In this document: positions 44,061-52,649 of the stretch, piece after piece
Position numbering within the stretch: the stretch's first letter is position 1
Layout: the number at the start of each line of letters is the position of its first letter
Assembly (NCBI GenBank): GCA_016873225.1
Contig: VGXS01000013.1
Location: 30,153 to 94,152, forward strand
DNA length: 64,000 bases
DNA from: Planctomycetota bacterium
GTDB lineage: Bacteria > Planctomycetota > Planctomycetia > Gemmatales > Gemmataceae
Direction of reading: 5' to 3'
The notes under the pieces: generated by a model
Database searches by the model: none
Told to the model about the DNA's origin: nothing
What the model saw: only the letters and a program-made list of their open reading frames with translations
Position numbers and translations under genes: made by a program

Positions 44061-45403
44061 GCCCGCGTGGGAACGGGAACGCGGCGGCGGGCCTTGGACG
44101 GGTCGCTGAGGAATCGGGTCAGCGAGATCGCCATGTGCTCGAGCATCGGCTGGGTCAGGCCGGGGTACACCCCGAGGAAGAAGGCGTCGTTCATCAGCTT
44201 GTCGGTCACCCGCAGGTCGCCCACCACGCGGCGCTCGATGTCCATGAAGGCCGGGTGCCGGAGCAGGTTTCCGGCGAACAGCGGGCGCGTCTGGATGCGG
44301 CAGGCCTCGAGGTGGGCCACGAGGTCGGCGCGGGTGAAGGGAGCGTGGTCGCGAACCACGATCAGGAAACCAAACCACGACGGATCGGCCCTGGGGTCGG
44401 GTTCGGGGAGGTGGATGAGGTTGTCGAACCTCTGGAGCACTTCCATCAGGAAGGCGTGGTTGGCGCGCCTGGAGGCGACGAAGTGGTCGAGCCTGCGAAG
44501 CTGGGCCCGGCCGATCGCCGCCTGCGGGTCGAGTGGCTTGAGGTTGTAGCCCAGGTGCTTGTAGACATACTTGTGGTCGTAGCCCTCGGGCAGGTCGCCC
44601 ATCTTCCAGCCGAACCTCTTGCCGCAGGTGTTGTCCTTGCCCGAGGGGCACCAGCAGTCGCGTCCCCAGTCGCGGAAGCTTTCGGCGAGGCGGCGCAGTC
44701 GCGGCTTGTCGGTGAGGACGGCGCCGCCCTCGCCCATGGTGATGTGGTGCGGCGGGTAGAAGCTTTGCGTGGCCAGGTCGCCGAACGACCCCGTGCGCTT
44801 GCCGTTCCACTCGCTGCCCAGGGCGTCGCAGTTGTCCTCGATCAGCCAAAGATCGTGCTTGTCGCAGAAGGAGCGCGCGGCATCGATGTCGAACGGATGT
44901 CCCAAGGCATGGGCCGCCATCACGGCGCGGGTGCGGGGGCCGCGCGCCGCCTCGAGCATGTCGGCCCTCAGGTTGCCCGTGCCCATGTCGACATCGATGA
45001 AGACCGGCACCAGGCGGTTCTGCACGAGCGGCGCGACCGTGGTCGGGAATCCGGCGGCGACGGTGATCACCTCGTCGCCGGGCTCGAGCCGGCCTTCCAG
45101 CCCGGGGCTTGTGAGCGCCGAGACGGCCAGCAGGTTGGCGCTGCTGCCGGAGTTGGTGAGCAGCGCCTCGCGCACGCCCACCGAGGCGGCCAGTTCGCGC
45201 TCGAAGGCCTCGCCCTGGGGCCCCAGGGTGAGCCAGAAATCGAGCACCGAATCCACGGCGGCCTCCACCTCCGTGTGGTCGAACACGCGCCCGGCGTAAG
45301 GCACCATGGTCTCCCCGGGCACGAACGGCTTGGGCGCGTGGCGGGTTTCCGCGTGCTTGCGCACCAGGTCGAGGATCTCGCGCTTGAGGGTGTCGTGGTC
45401 CAT
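44054..45403 (-). CDS. rfbH: CDP-4-keto-6-deoxyglucose 3-dehydrase (E1, RfbH/DdhC)
   Basis: A 449-residue PLP and [2Fe-2S] enzyme that dehydrates CDP-6-deoxy-4-ketoglucose at C3 on the way to 3,6-dideoxyhexoses. Two diagnostic features are visible. The PLP lysine of the aminotransferase fold is replaced by H220 (SFYPPHHITMGEGG), and the cluster cysteines C192, C250, C252 and C260 have exactly the C-X57-C-X1-C-X7-C spacing known for E1. RfbH-type N-terminal PFVPGETMVPYAGRVF is present. The reductase E3 (RfbI/DdhD), needed to finish the reaction, is not in the window. Confidence 0.95.
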   Translation of the reverse strand: MDHDTLKREILDLVRKHAETRHAPKPFVPGETMVPYAGRVFDHTEVEAAVDSVLDFWLTLGPQGEAFERELAASVGVREALLTNSGSSANLLAVSALTSPGLEGRLEPGDEVITVAAGFPTTVAPLVQNRLVPVFIDVDMGTGNLRADMLEAARGPRTRAVMAAHALGHPFDIDAARSFCDKHDLWLIEDNCDALGSEWNGKRTGSFGDLATQSFYPPHHITMGEGGAVLTDKPRLRRLAESFRDWGRDCWCPSGKDNTCGKRFGWKMGDLPEGYDHKYVYKHLGYNLKPLDPQAAIGRAQLRRLDHFVASRRANHAFLMEVLQRFDNLIHLPEPDPRADPSWFGFLIVVRDHAPFTRADLVAHLEACRIQTRPLFAGNLLRHPAFMDIERRVVGDLRVTDKLMNDAFFLGVYPGLTQPMLEHMAISLTRFLSDPSKARRRVPVPTRAC

Positions 45404-45431
45404 GGTTGCCTTCTCCGTGAGGTCGGGTTGT

Positions 45432-47147
45432 TCAGCAGCGCGTCGGTGGCGCCCATGCCGGGCGTTGCCGGCCGGGCAGGTTGATGGCGGGCGATGGATC
45501 CCGGGGAGTGTGGTAGCCGCTGAAGCGGACGGGCGCCGGGGCCGCCGTTTCCACCGTCATTCGGCCACCGGATTCACCGGCGTTGTCCCAGCGGATGGCG
45601 TGTTCGACGAGGTATTCGGGCCGCTGGCGTGATTCGCGGTAGGTGCGGCCGGCGTATTCGCCGCAGGTCCATCCGGCGGCCAGCACGGACGCGAGCGTCC
45701 ACCACTGCAGCGCCACCGGGCCGGTGATGCCAAGCGGGCCGGTTCCCGGGCCGAGGGCCCACAGGGCCGTGCATCCCGTCGCCACGAGGAAGGCCGCCAT
45801 CGCCGCCAGCCCGAGCAGGTGGACGGGCGCCAGCGAGAACGCCGTGAGGGCCCGGGCGGCCAGCGCCATCATGTAAAACGGCGGCGCCTTGCTCACCCCG
45901 GCGGTGCGCGGACGGCGATCGTACCGGAACGCGCGGGAGGGGTATCCCACCCAGTGGCTCAAGCCGCGGAAGTAACGGTTGCGTTCGCCGCACGCGGCGA
46001 CGGCCTCGCGCGCCCGCCTCGACAGCAGCCTGAAGTCGGTCGCGTCCGCCGGCAGCGGCGTCTCGCCCGCGGCGCGCATGATCCGGTAGAACAGGCGCGC
46101 TCCCAGCGCCTTCCACCAAGGCTCCCCGCCCCGGCGGTTCACCACCCCGTACACGACATCAAAGCCTTCACGCCACCTGGCCGCCATCTCGCCAATGAGT
46201 TCCGGCGGATCCTGCAAATCGCTGAACAGGACCACCGTGGCGTCGCCGCGGGCGGCCCTCAGGCCCGCCAGCATGCTGGTCTCCACCCCGAAGTCGCGGC
46301 TGAACCGCAGGTAGCGCCAGCGCGCGTCGCGGGCGCAAATGCCCTCGGCAAGCTTGCCGGTGCCGTCGGTGCTGGCGTTGTCGACCAGCAGCACCTCGTA
46401 CGGTTCGCCGAGCGCCTCCATGGCCCGGGTGAGCTCGGCGTGGGCCCGGGGCAGGTTGCCCTCCTCGTTCCTCGCCGGCATCACGATGCTGAACACCGGC
46501 CCGCGCGCCGCCGACTTCGTCAGGCGCATCGTCACGAAATGCCTTGCCACCGGCTCGCGGTAAAGCTCGGGCGCCTCTTCCCACTTCCAGCCGTCGGCGG
46601 TTTCATGGCGCACCAACGGCCGCCTCATCGTCTCGGCGAAGCCGGCGCGGGCATAAAGCTTCAGGGCGCGGTGATTGTCGGAAAACACCCGCAGGCATAT
46701 CGATTTGATGTCATCCCGCCTGAGGCACCATTGGCAGAGCGCCTCGGTGGCCAGGGTCATGATTCCCGGCGCGCCGTCAGCCTCGCCGCGCACCACATTG
46801 TCGAGCTCGATCGATCTCGTGCCCGGGTCGTGCCGGAACAGGCCGAGGTGGCCCACGCGGCGTCCGGAAGGCTCGGTCACCCAGAAGAGCACCCTGTCGG
46901 GTGTCCCGAGCACACCCCGCCTCAACCAGTTCGCCGTTCCCTCGGCCGTGACGGGTGAGCGCGCGAGGTACGCATCGGCGGCCTGATCCCTCCAGCGGGC
47001 CAGCAGGGCGATCGCGGCGGGGTCGTCGAGGTCGCCATACCCGACTGGCACGAGCATGCCGGAGTCGCCCCTGAGGGGAATGCCGCGGGCCCCCATGGCC
47101 TTGAGGCCGGCCAGCGTTTCGACGATTCCCGCTGAGGTGGCGACCAT
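45432..47147 (-). CDS. Fusion of a GNAT acetyltransferase with a GT2 glycosyltransferase
   Basis: A 571-residue protein starting at 47147 (MVATSAGIVETL). Residues about 30-210 look like a GNAT N-acetyltransferase (AYLARSPVTAEGTANWL, LRVFSDNHRALKLYARAGF, typical of RimJ/RimL relatives). Residues about 217-440 are a GT2 enzyme of the DPM1/GtrB type: FSIVMPARNEEGNL, VDNASTDGT at 255-263 and SDLQDPPE near 309-316; two membrane helices follow (about 455-530). Such GT2 enzymes charge undecaprenyl phosphate with a sugar, while the GNAT part could acetylate an amino sugar made by the aminotransferase encoded just upstream. It lies between that gene and rfbH. Confidence 0.8.
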   Translation of the reverse strand: MVATSAGIVETLAGLKAMGARGIPLRGDSGMLVPVGYGDLDDPAAIALLARWRDQAADAYLARSPVTAEGTANWLRRGVLGTPDRVLFWVTEPSGRRVGHLGLFRHDPGTRSIELDNVVRGEADGAPGIMTLATEALCQWCLRRDDIKSICLRVFSDNHRALKLYARAGFAETMRRPLVRHETADGWKWEEAPELYREPVARHFVTMRLTKSAARGPVFSIVMPARNEEGNLPRAHAELTRAMEALGEPYEVLLVDNASTDGTGKLAEGICARDARWRYLRFSRDFGVETSMLAGLRAARGDATVVLFSDLQDPPELIGEMAARWREGFDVVYGVVNRRGGEPWWKALGARLFYRIMRAAGETPLPADATDFRLLSRRAREAVAACGERNRYFRGLSHWVGYPSRAFRYDRRPRTAGVSKAPPFYMMALAARALTAFSLAPVHLLGLAAMAAFLVATGCTALWALGPGTGPLGITGPVALQWWTLASVLAAGWTCGEYAGRTYRESRQRPEYLVEHAIRWDNAGESGGRMTVETAAPAPVRFSGYHTPRDPSPAINLPGRQRPAWAPPTRC

Positions 47148-47170
47148 GGCGTGGCTTCCGGGGTGGATGG

Positions 47171-48313
47171 TCAGGCGGCGGCGCGTGCCGGCTTCAACGC
47201 CGAGCGGAACGCCGCGGCGACCCTGTCGATGTCGGCCTCGGTGAGGTTGTGCCCGCTTGGAAGGTTGATGCCGCAGGCCCCCAGGCGCGCCGCGACGGGC
47301 CCGCAACCGGCGCCCTTGGAGAACATCGGGAAGGTGGAAAGCGGCGGGAAGAACGGCCGGCTGTCAACGCCCGCGGCCTTCATCCGCCGGCACACTTCCT
47401 CCCGCGCCGGGTGCCGGTCGGGATCGAGGATCACCGAACTCATCCAGGCGATCCCCCTCGACCAGCAGTTGGCCGCGTTGAAGGCCAGGCCGGGGATTTC
47501 GCCCAGGCGCTCGCGGTACCAGCCGAGGATGGTCCGCTTCTTGCCCACGAGTTCGCCGATGCGTTCCAGTTGGGCCAGGCCAAGCGCCGCCTGGATGTTC
47601 GACATCTTGTACTTGAAGCCGACCTCGGCGATCTCGAACGCCTTGCCTCCCGGGGCGCGTCCGTGCTCGTTGTAAAACCGCATCCGCTCGAACAGCGCCT
47701 TGCTGGCGGTGACCGCCATGCCGCCCTCGCCGGTGGTCATGATCTTGGCGCCCTGGAAGCTGAAGCAGGCGATGTCGCCGAAGCCACCCACGGGCCGCCA
47801 TCCGTCGGCGGTGCGGATGGTGGCGCCCAGCGCCGGCGCCGCGTCCTCGATGATCGCCAGGCCCCTCGAACGGGCCAAGGGCACCAGCCGCAGCATGTCG
47901 GCGGGCTGGCCGTACAGGTGAACGGGAATCATCGCCCGGGTGCGGGGCGTGATGGCCCTCTCGGCCGCCTCGGGGTCCATGCACCAGGTGTCGGGCTGCA
48001 CATCGACCATGACGGGCGTGGCGCCGACATAGGTGACGGCGCTGGCGGTGGCCACCCAGGTGCAATCGGGCACGAGCACCTCGTCGCCGGGCCCGATCTC
48101 CAGCGCCTTGAGGGCCAGGTGAAGGGCGCCCGTGCATGAGCTTGTGGAGAGCGCGTGGGCCACGCCCGCGGTCTCCGCGAACAGCTCCTCGAAACGGCGC
48201 ATGTAGAGGTTCCACTCGTCGTTCCAGCCATGCTCGACCGCGTCGAGGACATAGGCGATCTCACGCCGGGTGATCGACGGCCCCGCTGTCAGGATGGTCT
48301 TGTCGCTCTTCAC
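47171..48313 (-). CDS. DegT/DnrJ/EryC1/StrS aminotransferase
   Basis: A 380-residue PLP enzyme with a GTG start at 48313. The catalytic lysine is K190 (SFQGAKIMTTGEGG), so unlike rfbH next door it is a true sugar aminotransferase. Other family blocks: STSSCTGALHLALKAL, DCTWVATASAV, PVHLYGQPADM and EDAAPALGA. It would aminate a keto sugar nucleotide, possibly the CDP-4-keto sugar from RfbF-RfbG. The neighbouring GNAT-GT2 fusion may act on its product. Exact substrate cannot be told. Confidence 0.9.
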   Translation of the reverse strand: MKSDKTILTAGPSITRREIAYVLDAVEHGWNDEWNLYMRRFEELFAETAGVAHALSTSSCTGALHLALKALEIGPGDEVLVPDCTWVATASAVTYVGATPVMVDVQPDTWCMDPEAAERAITPRTRAMIPVHLYGQPADMLRLVPLARSRGLAIIEDAAPALGATIRTADGWRPVGGFGDIACFSFQGAKIMTTGEGGMAVTASKALFERMRFYNEHGRAPGGKAFEIAEVGFKYKMSNIQAALGLAQLERIGELVGKKRTILGWYRERLGEIPGLAFNAANCWSRGIAWMSSVILDPDRHPAREEVCRRMKAAGVDSRPFFPPLSTFPMFSKGAGCGPVAARLGACGINLPSGHNLTEADIDRVAAAFRSALKPARAAA

Positions 48314-48348
48314 GGTGTCGGGCTCCGGAACTTCGGTGGTGGCGCGCC

Positions 48349-49395
48349 TCAGGCGGCGCGGAACTCAAGGGTGTTGGAGTCGGCGGCGTCGGCCTGGGCG
48401 CGGGCGAGGTGGGCCCTGTACCAGGCCATGGTTTCCAGGAGCGCCTCATCGAGGCCGTGGCGGGGCTTCCACCCGAGCACCTCGCGCGCCTTGGAACTGT
48501 CCACTTCCTGGTGGGGGATCTCGTTGGGCGCGTTGGCGAGCACGCGGGGCGCGTGCCGTCCGCCGGCCAGGCGCGAAAGCCGCTCGACCATGTCGATGGC
48601 GCTCAGGCGGAAGTTGGCGGAGAAATTGAACGCCTCGCCGTGGATGGAGCGGTCTTCCGCCATGCGCCGGGCCAGGAGCAGGTAGGCCTCGGCGCCATCC
48701 TTGGCATAGAAGTAGTCGCGCACGGGGGCGCCGGTGGAGCGCAGCACCGGGGGCCTGTCCTCGAGCAGGGCCTTGATGGTTCCGGGGACGATGCGGTTCC
48801 AGTTGAGGTCGCCGCCGCCGAAGAAGTTGCCGCAGCGGGTGACGCAGACGGGCAGGCCGTAGGTGACGGCATAGGCGCGGCCGATCATGTCGGCGCAGGC
48901 CTTGCTGACATCGTAGGGGTGCTCGGGACGGAGGGGCGTCTGCTCGTTGTAGGCGCCGCCGCGCTGGTCGCCGTAGGCCTTGTCGGAGCTGGCCAGAACC
49001 ACATCGGGGTTGAGGCCGCTGCGGCGCGCCGCCTCGAGCAGGTGGTAGGTGCCGCGGATGTTGGCCTCGAAGGTGGCCATCGGGCAACGGTTTGCCGTGC
49101 CCACGATCGTTTGGGCGGCGAGGTGGATGATGGTCTGCACCTCGTACTCGTTGACGGCGCGTTCGAGCAGCGGCAGGTCTTCCAGGCTGCCATGGACGCG
49201 GTCGATGCGGCGGAGCAGGCCCGAGCGCGCGAGGTCGCTGCCGGGAACCCGGTCGCGGACCAGGCCCACCACATGCGCCCCGCGCGCGACCAGCAGGCGG
49301 GTGGTCCAGGCGCCGACAAGACCTGTGCAGCCGGTGACCAGCACCCGCCGGCCCTGCCAGAAGGCGGACTCGCCGGCGGGGTTCATGGGAGACAT
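48349..49395 (-). CDS. rfbG: CDP-glucose 4,6-dehydratase-like short-chain dehydrogenase
   Basis: A 348-residue extended SDR. The NAD motif TGCTGLVG is at 21-28, and the active site has SSDKAYG and YDVSKACAD (Tyr-xxx-Lys). GNFFGGGDLNWNRIVPGTI fits the RfbG subgroup, and the gene sits between rfbF and rfbH, which strongly supports CDP-glucose 4,6-dehydratase over other SDR epimerases. It turns CDP-glucose into CDP-4-keto-6-deoxyglucose. The start at 49395 overlaps the rfbF stop by 13 nt; a second ATG at 49386 is an alternative. A longer upstream frame exists but lies wholly inside rfbF. Confidence 0.87.
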   Translation of the reverse strand: MSPMNPAGESAFWQGRRVLVTGCTGLVGAWTTRLLVARGAHVVGLVRDRVPGSDLARSGLLRRIDRVHGSLEDLPLLERAVNEYEVQTIIHLAAQTIVGTANRCPMATFEANIRGTYHLLEAARRSGLNPDVVLASSDKAYGDQRGGAYNEQTPLRPEHPYDVSKACADMIGRAYAVTYGLPVCVTRCGNFFGGGDLNWNRIVPGTIKALLEDRPPVLRSTGAPVRDYFYAKDGAEAYLLLARRMAEDRSIHGEAFNFSANFRLSAIDMVERLSRLAGGRHAPRVLANAPNEIPHQEVDSSKAREVLGWKPRHGLDEALLETMAWYRAHLARAQADAADSNTLEFRAA

Positions 49396-50219
49396 GCGGC
49401 CTCCTTGCCGGCGCCCCGCGCGGCGCGGGGGCGCGACGGTCGATTCCACGACATCCACGGAGCCTGTCCGGAATCCCACATCCGGTTCAGGTCGAGGTAG
49501 TCCTTGGTGGTGTCCATGGCGTGCCAGAACCCGTCGTGCCGGTAGGCCCGCAACTGGTCGTTGGCGGCGAGGGTTTCCAGGGGTTCCCGTTCCCATACCA
49601 GGGCCGGGTCGTCATCGAGGCGGTCGAGCACGCCCCTGTCGAGAATGAAGAAACCGCCGTTGATGCGGCCGGCGGCGTGTTCGGGCTTCTCGCGGAACGC
49701 GCGCACCGCGTCGCCCTTGAGTTCGAGTTCCCCGTAGCGGCCCGGCGGGGCGACCGCCGTCACCGTGGCCAGCCTGCCGTGCCCGGCGTGGAACGCCTCG
49801 AGCGCGCCGATGTCGATGTCCGACAGGCCATCGGCATAAGTGAACAGGAACCGCTCGCCGCGGATATGGTGGCCGGCGCGGTGAAGGCGGCCCCCGGTCA
49901 TCGTGTGTTCGCCTGTTTCGGCGAGCGTGATGATCCAGTCCTCCTCCTCGCCGCCGGGATGGATCTCCACCTGCTCGGGTCGTCCCAGGCGCACGGTGAG
50001 GTCGCGGTCGCGCAGGTGGTAGTCGAGGAACCAGCGCTTGACCTCGTGCGACTTGTGGCCCAGGCACAGCACGAATTCCCGGATGCCGTGGCTGGCGCAG
50101 TGCTTCATCACATGCCAGAGGATCGGCTTGCCGCCGATTGGAACCATCGGCTTGGGCAGGTGTTCGGAGGTCTCCCGTATCCGGGTGCCCTGCCCGCCGC
50201 AGAGAATGACCGCTTGCAT
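49383..50219 (-). CDS. rfbF: Glucose-1-phosphate cytidylyltransferase
   Basis: A 278-residue nucleotidyltransferase making CDP-glucose from CTP and glucose-1-phosphate. The start at 50219 gives the family N-terminus MQAVILCGGQGTRIRE with the nucleotide-binding GGxGTR; LPKPMVPIGGKPILWH, YADGLSDIDI and FWHAMDTTKD are all diagnostic of RfbF. The C-terminus is Arg/Pro-rich and reads a little past the usual end of the family. First gene of the minus-strand CDP-sugar cluster, divergent from parA. Confidence 0.94.
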   Translation of the reverse strand: MQAVILCGGQGTRIRETSEHLPKPMVPIGGKPILWHVMKHCASHGIREFVLCLGHKSHEVKRWFLDYHLRDRDLTVRLGRPEQVEIHPGGEEEDWIITLAETGEHTMTGGRLHRAGHHIRGERFLFTYADGLSDIDIGALEAFHAGHGRLATVTAVAPPGRYGELELKGDAVRAFREKPEHAAGRINGGFFILDRGVLDRLDDDPALVWEREPLETLAANDQLRAYRHDGFWHAMDTTKDYLDLNRMWDSGQAPWMSWNRPSRPRAARGAGKEAACLP

Positions 50220-50431
50220 GGCGCGGAAGCCCTTCCTTGAGCTGCGGATCATGGTGACCGGGCATCATGCCCGGGCGCCGCCGGCGCGCGACCGACGACA
50301 AACACACCTCAGTACCCGAACTGCGAAACGGGAATCAATCCGGTTTTGGAAATCCGTCCCGATTGGCATTTATTCCGGGAGCCCCCGCTGGTTATGCCAC
50401 CCCCCCGGCCCGGACCTCCGAGGAGCAGCCC

Positions 50432-51283
50432 ATGCGCAGGATCGCCGTCATCAACCAGAAGGGCGGGGTGGGCAAAACCACCACCGCCGTCAACCTCGCC
50501 GCGGCCATCGCCGGTTCCGGCAAGCGCGCCTGCCTGATCGACCTCGATCCCCAGGCCCACGCCTCCGCCCACCTCGGCGTCGCTCCCGACAGCCGCTCAG
50601 CCACCGTCTACTCCATGCTCACCCGGGGAGCCTCATGGGCCAGCGTCCGCCGTCGCGTGGAGCCCAACCTGGAGATCGCCCCCGCGGAACTCAACCTGGC
50701 GGCGGCGGAGGTGGAACTGGCCGGCATCGTGGGCCGCGAACTCATCCTCAGGGACCAGATCCACGCCGAACCCGACGCCTGCGATGTGCTGGTGATGGAC
50801 TGCGGTCCCTCCCTTGGCGTGCTCACCCTCAACGCGCTGGCCGCCGCCAACGAGGTCATCATCCCGCTGCAGCCCCATTTCCTGGCCCTGCATGGCTTGG
50901 CCAAGCTGTTCGAGACGACGGGCCTCGTCGCCCGGCGGCTCAACCCCGGCCTCAGCGTGAGCGCCGTGGTGCTCACCCTCTGCGATGCCAACACCAGGCT
51001 GGCGCAGGAAGTGATCGGCGACCTCACGGCGTTCCTCGAAAGGGCCCGGGCCACCAACACCCCCTGGAGCCGGGCGAAACTCATGGCCACGCGCGTCCGC
51101 CGCAACATCAAGCTGGCCGAGTGCCCGAGCTTTGGCCGGTCGATCTTCACCTACGCTCCCACAAGCCATGGCGCCGAGGATTACGCGCGCTTGGCGCGCG
51201 AGGTGCTCGCGCTGGCCGATGCCGAGCCCGTGGTTCGGGCCGAGGCCGAAGTTTCCCCGGTTCTCGCCGGCGCGGGAGCCTGA
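50432..51283 (+). CDS. ParA/Soj-family ATPase
   Basis: A 283-residue deviant-Walker ATPase, start 50432 with AGGAG at 50420-50424. Walker A is KGGVGKTT (10-17) in MRRIAVINQKGGVGKTT, and LIDLDPQAHASAHLG and VMDCGPSLGVLTLNAL follow. It positions DNA or protein complexes on the nucleoid or membrane. No parB is in the window, so it may be a chromosomal Soj-like orphan or handle another cargo. It is followed after 3 nt by ybeY, a pairing that makes a strictly chromosome-partition role less certain. Confidence 0.9.
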   Translation: MRRIAVINQKGGVGKTTTAVNLAAAIAGSGKRACLIDLDPQAHASAHLGVAPDSRSATVYSMLTRGASWASVRRRVEPNLEIAPAELNLAAAEVELAGIVGRELILRDQIHAEPDACDVLVMDCGPSLGVLTLNALAAANEVIIPLQPHFLALHGLAKLFETTGLVARRLNPGLSVSAVVLTLCDANTRLAQEVIGDLTAFLERARATNTPWSRAKLMATRVRRNIKLAECPSFGRSIFTYAPTSHGAEDYARLAREVLALADAEPVVRAEAEVSPVLAGAGA

Positions 51284-51286
51284 CCG

Positions 51287-51724
51287 GTGCCCAAGGTCAG
51301 CATCGCCTCGCCTCAGGAAAAGGTGGCCATCGACAGGCCGCGGATGCGCGAGATCGTGAGGCTGGTGCTGGCCGAGGAGGACATCGCCGATTACGAGATC
51401 AGTCTGGCGTTTGTCGACAATCCCACGATCCACCGCATCAACAAGCAGTTTCTCGAGCATGATGAACCCACCGATGTGATCACCTTCCCGTATTCATCGG
51501 GCAAGGTGCTCGTCGGTGAGTTGGTGATCGGCGTGGAGGTGGCGATGGACCAGGCCGCCGCGGCGGGGCATCTCGTGGAGGCGGAACTCGCCCTGTATGT
51601 GGTTCATGGCCTGCTGCACCTGGTGGGCTACGACGACAAGGACGCGCACGACCGCCGGCAGATGCGGGCGCGCGAACGGCACCACCTCGGCGGACTCGGG
51701 TTACCCGACATTTCGCCGCGATAG
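51287..51724 (+). CDS. ybeY: rRNA maturation factor YbeY
   Basis: A 145-residue endoribonuclease for 16S rRNA 3'-end maturation, with a GTG start 3 nt after parA. It carries HDEPTDVITFP and the metal motif HGLLHLVGYDD with H107 and H111, but the third ligand, His in E. coli, is D117. Asp at this place may be tolerated as a metal ligand; the remainder of the protein looks intact. Its end is followed within 16 nt by the first degenerate palindrome of the REP array. Confidence 0.9.
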   Translation: MPKVSIASPQEKVAIDRPRMREIVRLVLAEEDIADYEISLAFVDNPTIHRINKQFLEHDEPTDVITFPYSSGKVLVGELVIGVEVAMDQAAAAGHLVEAELALYVVHGLLHLVGYDDKDAHDRRQMRARERHHLGGLGLPDISPR

Positions 51725-51740
51725 CGCGATTGCGATGCAT

Positions 51741-52070
51741 CGCCGCGGCGCTCACCGAGGTGGAAGCCAATTTTGTTGGGTGAGCACCGGGCGTGAGCCC
51801 GGTGATGGAAGCTTCCGGGAATCGCCGCGCTGACGCACGGCGCTCACCGAGATTAAAGCCAATTTTGTTGGGTGAGCACCGGTGATGGGGAATTTAAGGG
51901 AATCGCCGCGCTGACGCACGGCGCTCACCGAGATTAAAGCCAATTTTGTTGGGTCAGCACCGGGCGTGAGCCCGGTGATGGGGAACTTCCGGGAATCGCC
52001 GCGCTGACGCACGGCGCTCACCGAGACGGAAGCGGAGGTTGTTGGGTGAGCACCGGGCGTGAGCCCGGTG
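51741..52070. repeat. Left REP/BIME array (four units)
   Basis: Plus-strand palindromes begin with GGTGAG and pair CACCGGGC with GCCCGGTG around a GTGA loop: 51779-51804, 51871-51884 (shortened by 12 nt), 51952-51977 (head changed to GTCAG) and 52045-52070. Between them lie palindromes of opposite orientation, read on the minus strand as GGTGAGCGCCGTGC then GTCA-type loop then GCGCGGCG: 51741-51757 (degenerate), 51823-51849, 51904-51930 and 51997-52023. Spacers in the first units carry GATTAAAGCCAATTTTGTT-like sequence; the last unit has the other spacer type (ACGGAAGCGGAGGTTGTT). Confidence 0.9.
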
Positions 52071-52084
52071 ATGGTATCATTGAC

Positions 52085-52636
52085 TCAATCCCACCCGTGG
52101 TCGGCTTGAGGATTCCAAAGAACCAGCGGATGCTCCTGCCGCATGACATAGGAAACGGCCGCCGAAACGGCATTTTCATCCGGCAGGATTCTTTTGGACC
52201 CGCCCGTTGTCCACCATGTTCCTGATTCAGGAATCCCGAATTTCCGGTTGAGCGTCCTTGAAGCGTAGCTTTTCAAGTCTCGAAGAAGATGGGCGGGATC
52301 CGGGTCGCCAGTCACTCCGACCACCACATGAACATGGTTGGCCATGACGGCCAAAGCCAGCAGGGTCCAGCCACGGAATCGGCCTGTTTCAACAAATTGT
52401 CGGGCAGCGACTTCCGCCATCGATTGGGTCAGCCAAACGGGATTTCCCCGCATGGCCCCTCGGGCCGCGTTTTCCAGTTCCCGCACGGGCGGCAGATACG
52501 GGGTTCCGTATTCGTTGGGCCGAAATCTTTCTCCGGTTTCCTCATCGCGGATCGTGGTCACTGAACCACGGCCATCGCCGGGCAGCCATGTGCCATAGGT
52601 TGTCCATGTCAGGAACCAGCAACGGTCCATGGTCAT
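52085..52636 (-). CDS. REP-associated tyrosine transposase (RAYT, Y1/HUH family)
   Basis: A 183-residue HUH endonuclease from the ATG at 52636 (TTG at 52639 would add one residue). The metal-binding His-x-His is HVH in VMANHVHVVVG (about 101-103), and the catalytic Tyr is in DLKSYASRTLNRK (about 124), the arrangement of TnpA-REP proteins. RAYTs cut and join single-stranded REP DNA. The gene is intact, and palindromes start 14 nt downstream of its stop and 13 nt upstream of its start, so they are probably its targets. Confidence 0.92.
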   Translation of the reverse strand: MTMDRCWFLTWTTYGTWLPGDGRGSVTTIRDEETGERFRPNEYGTPYLPPVRELENAARGAMRGNPVWLTQSMAEVAARQFVETGRFRGWTLLALAVMANHVHVVVGVTGDPDPAHLLRDLKSYASRTLNRKFGIPESGTWWTTGGSKRILPDENAVSAAVSYVMRQEHPLVLWNPQADHGWD

Positions 52637-52649
52637 CAATTCTCGCCAA

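Noticed and set aside
44135..45484. Plus-strand 449-residue frame opposite rfbH
   Set aside because: Antisense to a gene with exact E1 Fe-S cysteine spacing.
51752..52021. Minus-strand reading frame of 89 residues in the left palindrome array
   Set aside because: It is a translation of the REP units with no start signal or family similarity; the same peptide repeats in the right array.
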